Source: Cellulomonas denverensis (GTDB taxonomy: Bacteria; Actinomycetota; Actinomycetes; Actinomycetales; Cellulomonadaceae). From it: DNA of 64,000 nt. Shown piece by piece: positions 57,728 through 64,000 of this stretch; the stretch's first letter is position 1; every line of letters begins with the position of its first letter. Below the pieces are notes generated by a model. It had not been told where the DNA came from and did no database searches. It was given only the letters and a program-made list of their open reading frames with translations. A program made the translations under genes and the position numbers. Where the stretch lies: positions 310,001 to 374,000 of the forward strand of contig NZ_JAAXOX010000003.1 of NCBI RefSeq assembly GCF_012396125.1, in the 5' to 3' direction.

Positions 57728-58756
57728 ATGACGGATGTGACGATCGACGACCTCGATCTGCGGCTGATCGACGCACTGCAGTCCCGGCCGCGGGCCTCGT
57801 GGACCTCGCTCGCGTCCGTGCTGGGCAGCAGCGCGGTCACCCTCGCCCGGCGCTGGGAACGGCTGCGCGAGACCGGCGCCGCCTGGATGACCGTGGCACC
57901 CGATCTGTCCACCGGCTACGGCTCGCTCGCGATGGGCATGGCGCTGGTGGAGGTCCAGGTCCGCACCGGCACCCTGCACACCACCGCCGCGGAACTCGCA
58001 CTCTGCCCGGAGATCGCCACCCTGGAGCTGACATCCGGCGGCCGGTCGCTGATGCTCACCGTGATCGCCGGCGACGGCGACGACCTGGCCGACTTCCTGC
58101 TCAACACCCTGGAGTCGATGCCCGGCGTCACCCAGGTCCGCACCCACCCGGCGCCCCGCACCGTGATGGACGCCTCCGGCTGGCGACTGCACTCCGCCGA
58201 CCGGGCCCGCCAGCCCGGCGTGGACGGCCCGCACCGCCCGGTGCCGCATCACGCGCTGGCCTCCGCCGTCGCCCGCGAGCTCGCCCGGGACGGCCGGGCC
58301 ACCGCCGCCGAGGTCGCCGCCACCCTGGGGCTGAGCACCCGGACCGCCCGGGCCGCCATCGCCGGGCTGGTCGCCTCCGGCCGGATCCGGTTCCGCACCG
58401 AGATCGCCCGGCCGCTGTCCGGCTGGCCGGTCTGCTCCTGGTACCTGATCCGGTCCACCCCGAGCCGCCGGGACGCGGTCGGTCGCCGGCTGAGTCAGCT
58501 GCGCGAGGTGCGGGCCGTGATGCAGACCGTCGGCACCACCGACCTGGCCGTCGTGGTCTGGATGCGCAGCCTGACCGACGTCCAGGACCTGGAACTGCAG
58601 ATCGAGGAGATGCTGCCGGACGTCGTGATCGAGGACCGGGCGCTGGTGTTCCGGACCGTCAAGATCATGGGCCGCCTGCTGGACGCGGACCAGATGGCCA
58701 CCGGCTTCGTCCCGCTGCCGGCCTACCTGGAGCCCGCCCGGGGGCGCACCGGCTGA
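57728..58756 (+). CDS. Lrp/AsnC-family regulator with two tandem HTH-RAM units
   Basis: A 342-residue regulator built as a duplication. The first unit has an HTH at about 8-50 (LDLRLIDALQSRPRASWTSL) and a RAM-type ligand domain. The second has an HTH around 178-220 (LARDGRATAAEVAATLGLST) and another RAM domain with VMQTVGTTDLAVVVWMRSL. Tandem AsnC-like proteins of this size are common in actinobacteria. GAAGGTGG precedes ATG 57728. Divergent orientation suggests control of the M20-MFS operon, in response to an amino acid or related acyl compound (inferred). Confidence 0.88.
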   Translation: MTDVTIDDLDLRLIDALQSRPRASWTSLASVLGSSAVTLARRWERLRETGAAWMTVAPDLSTGYGSLAMGMALVEVQVRTGTLHTTAAELALCPEIATLELTSGGRSLMLTVIAGDGDDLADFLLNTLESMPGVTQVRTHPAPRTVMDASGWRLHSADRARQPGVDGPHRPVPHHALASAVARELARDGRATAAEVAATLGLSTRTARAAIAGLVASGRIRFRTEIARPLSGWPVCSWYLIRSTPSRRDAVGRRLSQLREVRAVMQTVGTTDLAVVVWMRSLTDVQDLELQIEEMLPDVVIEDRALVFRTVKIMGRLLDADQMATGFVPLPAYLEPARGRTG

Positions 58757-58785
58757 GCAGCCGCGCCGCGTAGGCTTGGCCCATT

Positions 58786-58858
58786 GCCTCCGTAGCTCAA
58801 TGGATAGAGCAACGGCCTTCTAATCCGTCGGTTGCAGGTTCGAGTCCTGCCGGGGGCG
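58786..58858 (+). tRNA. tRNA-Arg (anticodon TCT)
   Basis: A 73-nt tRNA: acceptor GCCTCCG/CGGGGGC (one G-T wobble), anticodon TCT in CCTTCTAATCC, T-loop GGTTCGAGTCC, discriminator G; no encoded CCA. Confidence 0.96.
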
Positions 58859-58907
58859 CGCCGCAGAATGTTTGGCCCTCGCGCCCCGCACAGGCGAGGA
58901 TGCCCCT

Positions 58908-60584
58908 GTGAACACGCAGGCGGCGGGCGCGAACGGCGACATCCTGGACCGCCCGCGCACGGCCGCCGCCCTCGCCGAGGCGATGGCCGACCTGCTGCGT
59001 GACGTCCGGGCCACCGTACTGCCGCTGGACATCCCCGGCGTCGCGGCCGCCCGGGACTCGCGCACCCGCCTGATCGACCAGCTCGCCGACCACCTGGTGC
59101 CCCGGCTGCAGACCCTGAGCGCCCCGGCCGTGGTCGTGGTGGCCGGGTCGACCGGGGCCGGGAAGTCGACGATCGTGAATGCCCTGGTCGGGGAGGAGGT
59201 CAGCCCGGCCGGTGTGCTGCGGCCGACCACCCGGCGACCGGTGCTGGTGCACCACCCGCTGGATGCCGAGCTGCTGACCGGGCACCCGGTGCTGGACGCG
59301 GTGCAGGTCGAGGTCTCCGATCAGGTGCCCCGCGGGATCGCGCTGCTGGACGCACCGGACCTGGACTCGGTGGAGGAGGCCAACCGGCGGGCGGCCGGGC
59401 GGCTGCTGGAGGCGGCGGACCTGTGGCTGTTCGTCACCACGGCGGCGCGCTACGGCGATGCGCTGCCCTGGCGGGTGCTGGACGGGGCGATGGCCCGGGG
59501 CGCGTCGGTGGCGATGGTACTCAACCGTGTCCCCGCCGACTCGTTGCCGACCGTGCGCGCCGATCTGATGCAGCGGCTGCGCGAGCACGGGATGCAGGGG
59601 TCGCCGCTGTTCGTGGTCGCCGATGCCGGTCCGCTGGACGGGCCGCTGGACCCGGTGGCGGTGGCGCCGGTGCACCGCTGGCTGGCGATGCTGGCCGGGC
59701 CGGACCGGGCGCGCAGTGTGATCGCCCGGACGCTGCGCGGTTCGCTGGCGGCGCTGCGGCCGTGGGTGGACGAGCTGGCCGAGGCGGTGCAGGCCCAGGT
59801 CGAGGCGGCCGGGGAGCTGCGCGCCGGGCTGGGTTCCGCCCTGGACCCGGCGACCCGGGAGGCGCGGGAGACGGTGGCCCGCGGGACGGTGGGGCACGGC
59901 GGGGCGCAGGCGCGCTGGGCCGAGCTGACCAGCCCGGGCGCCGCGCTGGACGGGGTGCTGCGCGGGTCGGGCAAGCCGGACCGATCGGCGGGCCGGGGCC
60001 GGGAACGGTCGACGGCGGTGGCGCCGCTGGTCGACGAGCTGATCCGCTCCGCCCGGGACGTGTTCACCGCGATCGGCCAGGGCGCCGAGCGGGAGCTGCG
60101 CGACTGGCTGCGCGCCGGGCCGGCCGGCGGGCGCTGGCTGGACGAGGTCTGGGACGGCGAGCAGCGGGCCGGCCGGCGGTCGGAGCAGGCCGAGCAGGCA
60201 GCCCGAGACTGGGCGAGCAGCCCGGCGGCGCTGATCGCCCCGACCGCAGAGCCGGGTGCCGACCGAGCCCGGCGCCGGGAGCTGGCCCGCCAGTCGCGCC
60301 GGGTCGCCGCCGCACGGCGGGCGCTGGGCGACCAGGGACTGCACGCCGTCCTGCTGGCCGCCGCCGCCGGGGTCGAGGGCGCCCAGACCTTGGTGGACTC
60401 GCTCGCCGGTGCGGCGGCCGCCCCGGCGGTGACCGCACTGCGTGACCGGCTGGCCGAGGCCGCTGCCCGGGCGGTCGCCGCCGAACGGGACGCCGCCGGA
60501 CAGGCGCTGGACGTTCCGGACCTGGCGGAGGACGCCGCCTCCACGCTGCGACTGCGGCTGGCCGTGATCAAGGGGCTGACATGA
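58908..60584 (+). CDS. Dynamin/YfjP-like GTPase, first of a pair
   Basis: A large GTPase of 558 residues. G1/Walker A is VVAGSTGAGKSTIVNALVG, G3 is LLDAPDLDSVEE, and G4-like VLNRVPAD follows. The C-terminal 300 residues are Ala/Arg/Glu-rich helices with coiled-coil character and no transmembrane segment. GTG 58908 has GAGGA eight bases upstream; an earlier TTG is less likely. Its end overlaps the second GTPase by 4 bases (ATGA). Paired GTPases of this kind are conserved in actinobacteria; membrane remodelling or envelope roles are inferred, not shown. Confidence 0.85.
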   Translation: MNTQAAGANGDILDRPRTAAALAEAMADLLRDVRATVLPLDIPGVAAARDSRTRLIDQLADHLVPRLQTLSAPAVVVVAGSTGAGKSTIVNALVGEEVSPAGVLRPTTRRPVLVHHPLDAELLTGHPVLDAVQVEVSDQVPRGIALLDAPDLDSVEEANRRAAGRLLEAADLWLFVTTAARYGDALPWRVLDGAMARGASVAMVLNRVPADSLPTVRADLMQRLREHGMQGSPLFVVADAGPLDGPLDPVAVAPVHRWLAMLAGPDRARSVIARTLRGSLAALRPWVDELAEAVQAQVEAAGELRAGLGSALDPATREARETVARGTVGHGGAQARWAELTSPGAALDGVLRGSGKPDRSAGRGRERSTAVAPLVDELIRSARDVFTAIGQGAERELRDWLRAGPAGGRWLDEVWDGEQRAGRRSEQAEQAARDWASSPAALIAPTAEPGADRARRRELARQSRRVAAARRALGDQGLHAVLLAAAAGVEGAQTLVDSLAGAAAAPAVTALRDRLAEAAARAVAAERDAAGQALDVPDLAEDAASTLRLRLAVIKGLT

Positions 60585-62059
60585 GCGCACAGGACGACAG
60601 CGGCCGGCTGACCGCCCGGCTCACCCGGCTGGAGGAGGCGCTGGCGGTGGCCGGCGACCGGATCGACCCGGCGGTGGTCGCCCAGGTCCGCCGGATCGAC
60701 GACCAGGTGCGTGACCGGCTGGCGCTCGGGGTGGACCACACGGTGGTGGCCCTGCTCGGCGGCACCGGGTCGGGCAAGTCGAGCGTGTTCAACGCGATCG
60801 CCGGGCTGGAGTTCGCCGAGGTGGGGGTGCGTCGGCCCACGACCTCCCGGGCCGCCGCGTGCGTCTGGGGCGCCCGGGGCGGCGCGCTGCTGGACTGGCT
60901 GGAGGTCGACCCGGACCGCCGGATCGAGCGGGAGAGCGCGCTGGACGGCGACACCGAGGCCCCGTTGCGCGGGTTGGTGCTGCTCGACCTGCCGGACCAC
61001 GACTCGGTCGACGACCGGCACCGGGAGACGGTGGACCGGCTGCTGCCGATGGCCGACCTGCTGGTCTGGGTGGTCGATCCGCAGAAGTACGCCGACGATG
61101 CCCTGCACTCGGGCTACCTGCGCGGGCTGGTCGGCCACGAGGGCGCGATGTTGGTGCTGCTCAACCAGATCGACCTGGTGCCGGCCGAGCAGCGGGATGC
61201 GCTGGTCGCGGACGTGGCGCGCTTGATCGAGGAGGACGGGCTGACCGGGGTCCCGGTGCGGGCACTCTCCGCTCGGACCGGTGCGGGGATCGCCGAGCTG
61301 CGCGACCTGCTGGCCGACGTGGTCGGCGGCCGGTCGCTGGCCGCCCGGCGCGGGTCGGCGGAGATCGCCGACGCCGCGGCGCTGGTGTCCGCGCAGCTGG
61401 CCGAGTCCGAGCCGGGGGATGCTGCGCTGGAGGTGGCGCCGGTGGCCGACCGGCTGGCCGAGGCGGCCGGACTGCCGGCGATCGCGGATGCGGTGGCCGC
61501 CGCGGTCCGGGGTGGCGCGGTGCCGGTGCCCGGGTTCGTCCGGGTGCAGTCTGGGACCGTGGAGTCCGCCCGCGCCGACTGGCTGGACCGCGCGGTGGGC
61601 ACCATGCCCACCCGGTGGGCGGCGGCGGTGCGGGACCGGGTCGGCTCGGTGGCGACGATCCGGCAGGCCGCCGACGACGCCCTGGGCGAGGTGGCGGTGG
61701 TGGTGCGCCGGTCGGTGTCCGCGGCGGTGTGCGTGGCGCTGGCGGCGGTGTGCGGGCTGGCCGCGGTGGCGATGGCGTCGATCGGGGCCGGTCAGGTGTT
61801 GGCCGGTGGAGCGTGGTCCGATCTGCTGGTGCCGGAGGGGATCACGGTCGCGGCGGGTGTGGTGCTGGCGGTGCTGTTGCTGGTGATCGGCGTCCGGGCC
61901 CGGCGGCGTGCCGCGCTGCGGCGTGCGGAGCGGGTGCGGCAGGACGGCCGGGCGGCGCTCGGCTCGGTGGCCCGGCGGTGGCTGGCCGATCCGGCAACCG
62001 CGGTGCTGGCCGAGCACCGGCGGGTGCGCGAGCTGGTGGCGGCGGCGGCCCGCGACTGA
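60581..62059 (+). CDS. Membrane-associated dynamin/YfjP-like GTPase, second of a pair
   Basis: A 492-residue partner of the preceding GTPase. G1 is VALLGGTGSGKSSVFNAIAG, G2 a Thr in RRPTTSRAAA, G3 LLDLPDHDSVDD and G4 LLNQIDLVPA (NQID instead of NKxD). Two closely spaced transmembrane helices occur at about 375-430 (AAVCVALAAVCGLAAVAMAS and TVAAGVVLAVLLLVIGV), so this member is membrane-bound whereas the first is soluble. The 4-base overlap implies equimolar synthesis and likely heteromer formation. Confidence 0.86.
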   Translation: MSAQDDSGRLTARLTRLEEALAVAGDRIDPAVVAQVRRIDDQVRDRLALGVDHTVVALLGGTGSGKSSVFNAIAGLEFAEVGVRRPTTSRAAACVWGARGGALLDWLEVDPDRRIERESALDGDTEAPLRGLVLLDLPDHDSVDDRHRETVDRLLPMADLLVWVVDPQKYADDALHSGYLRGLVGHEGAMLVLLNQIDLVPAEQRDALVADVARLIEEDGLTGVPVRALSARTGAGIAELRDLLADVVGGRSLAARRGSAEIADAAALVSAQLAESEPGDAALEVAPVADRLAEAAGLPAIADAVAAAVRGGAVPVPGFVRVQSGTVESARADWLDRAVGTMPTRWAAAVRDRVGSVATIRQAADDALGEVAVVVRRSVSAAVCVALAAVCGLAAVAMASIGAGQVLAGGAWSDLLVPEGITVAAGVVLAVLLLVIGVRARRRAALRRAERVRQDGRAALGSVARRWLADPATAVLAEHRRVRELVAAAARD

Positions 62060-62200
62060 GCGGTGTCCGCTTGTCCACAGCGGCGCCCGACCGCTGGTGG
62101 TCCCCAGATGCGTGTCCGGGGTGGTGACCGGCGCGGCGGCCGCGGCTGAACTGGGCCTCCGAGCCGATCCGACCGGGACCGGCGGGCAGGAGGAGCAGAC

Positions 62201-62686
62201 ATGGCACCCAAGGACGTGAACGTCACCGTGATCGGCTGGGTCGGGACGAACCCCCGGTTCTACCCCGCGGAGGGCCGCTCGGTGGCCTACACCCAGTTCC
62301 GGATGGGCCACACCCAGCGGGAGCTCGACCGCAACACCGGCGAGCTCTCCGACGGCCCGACCAGCTGGTTCACCGTGAAGTCCTTCCGGGACATGGCGGT
62401 GAACGTCTCCGAGTGCATCCGGCAGGGCGACCCGGTGGTGGTGCACGGCCGGCTGCAGATCGAGGAGTGGCTGGGCGCCGAGGAGCAACTGCAGCGCACC
62501 CCGGTGGTGATGGCCGAGGCGATCGGCCCGGACCTGCGCTGGGGCACCACCCGGTTCCGCCGGACCGTGCGTCCGGCCGGCGCCGACCCGGACGCCCCCG
62601 ATGGCCAGCCGGTGGCCCGGATCGCCCCGGCCGAGGACGGGGACGCGGGGCAGGAGGACGAGTTGCCGCACGCGATGGGCGGATGA
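62201..62686 (+). CDS. Single-stranded DNA-binding protein, atypical C-terminus
   Basis: An OB-fold SSB of 161 residues: VNVTVIGWVGTNPRFYP, RMGHTQRELDRNTGELSDGPTSWFTVKSF and VHGRLQIEEW are the family strands. The tail is acidic but ends DELPHAMGG instead of the DDD(I/E)PF-like tip that binds replication proteins, so it is probably an accessory SsbB-type paralogue. AGGAGGAGC precedes ATG 62201. It lies between the GTPase pair and ettA. Confidence 0.88.
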   Translation: MAPKDVNVTVIGWVGTNPRFYPAEGRSVAYTQFRMGHTQRELDRNTGELSDGPTSWFTVKSFRDMAVNVSECIRQGDPVVVHGRLQIEEWLGAEEQLQRTPVVMAEAIGPDLRWGTTRFRRTVRPAGADPDAPDGQPVARIAPAEDGDAGQEDELPHAMGG

Positions 62687-62836
62687 CCGGCGGATCGGAC
62701 CGGACGCGGTCGCGGTGATCGCCTAGGCTGGGTCACCGCGGCCCGGACCGGCGTCGCCGGTGCCCCGCGCACCGGCAGACCCCGACACCCGGCGCCGTCC
62801 CTGATCCCACGAGCACACCGAGGCGGACGAAGAGCG
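62687..62836. promoter_or_regulatory. Intergenic region before ettA with hairpin and -10-like box
   Basis: A CGCGGTGA/TCACCGCG inverted repeat (62710-62717 with 62733-62740) encloses the promoter-like TAGGCT (62723-62728). The overlap of a potential hairpin and a -10 box suggests that this may be an operator instead of a terminator. Confidence 0.4.

Positions 62837-64000
<1,164 letters not shown>

Noticed and set aside
59450..62671. Minus-strand ORF of 1,073 codons opposite the GTPase pair and ssb
   Set aside because: Shadow ORF: low-complexity composition with no family motifs, fully overlapped by three convincing plus-strand genes.

Overview
The window comes from a very GC-rich actinobacterium. 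GTG starts are common, many genes overlap by ATGA, GTGA or TGATG, and many transcripts look leaderless (a TANNNT box 6-8 bases before the start codon). Gene content (DUF3039-helicase, clpS-DUF2017-murI-rph-rdgB, Orn, EttA, LuxS, sugar ABC operons without their own ATPase) suggests Micrococcales, perhaps near Cellulomonadaceae. The taxon is an inference from gene content only.

Layout. 1-4768: end of a sugar ABC transporter operon (two permeases, lipoprotein binding protein) with a GH35 beta-galactosidase. 5098-6281: luxS-mtnN, the S-adenosylhomocysteine salvage / AI-2 pair, on the minus strand. 6486-9752: MFS transporter, alpha/beta hydrolase and AlkA-type glycosylase (minus). 9845-13430: DUF72, S4 RNA-binding protein, ketopantoate reductase-like protein, amidohydrolase. 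13576-19375: HtrA-like protease, GH51 arabinofuranosidase behind a LacI-type palindrome, pgi, PfkB-family kinase. 19707-26037: a GlcNAc/amino-sugar regulon (ROK regulator with an operator touching its start codon, binding protein, two permeases, ROK kinase, nagB). 26177-26747: four long direct repeats in non-coding DNA, followed by an AbiEi/DUF559-like gene.

28020-43779 is mostly conserved housekeeping: DUF3039 and SF2 helicase, a 51-residue membrane peptide, pncB, clpS, DUF2017, murI, an MBL hydrolase, rph, rdgB, an ABC-F ATPase, Pr6Pr and DUF4916 proteins, thioredoxin, a CDP-alcohol phosphatidyltransferase, tRNA-Leu, Bcp peroxiredoxin, a GroES-like protein, tRNA-Lys, a methyltransferase and a flavin disulfide reductase. 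43834-47525 is a divergent osmoprotectant (OpuC/ProX type) ABC transporter whose binding protein appears circularly permuted.

The clear anomaly is about 48750-52890. Base composition drops, the left edge truncates a DUF4214 gene, and the segment holds one minus-strand gene for a roughly 1,240-residue protein that I do not recognise. It ends in a PD-(D/E)XK nuclease-like domain and is broken by one frameshift just before that domain. It lies just beyond the 3' end of tRNA-His. This is the best candidate for an undescribed, probably defence-related, system.

53073-64000 returns to core genes: orn, a small conserved ORF, a MarR regulator, an M20 hydrolase-MFS operon with a divergent AsnC/Lrp-like regulator, tRNA-Arg, a pair of dynamin/YfjP-like GTPases, an SSB with an atypical tail, and the start of ettA, which runs off the window.
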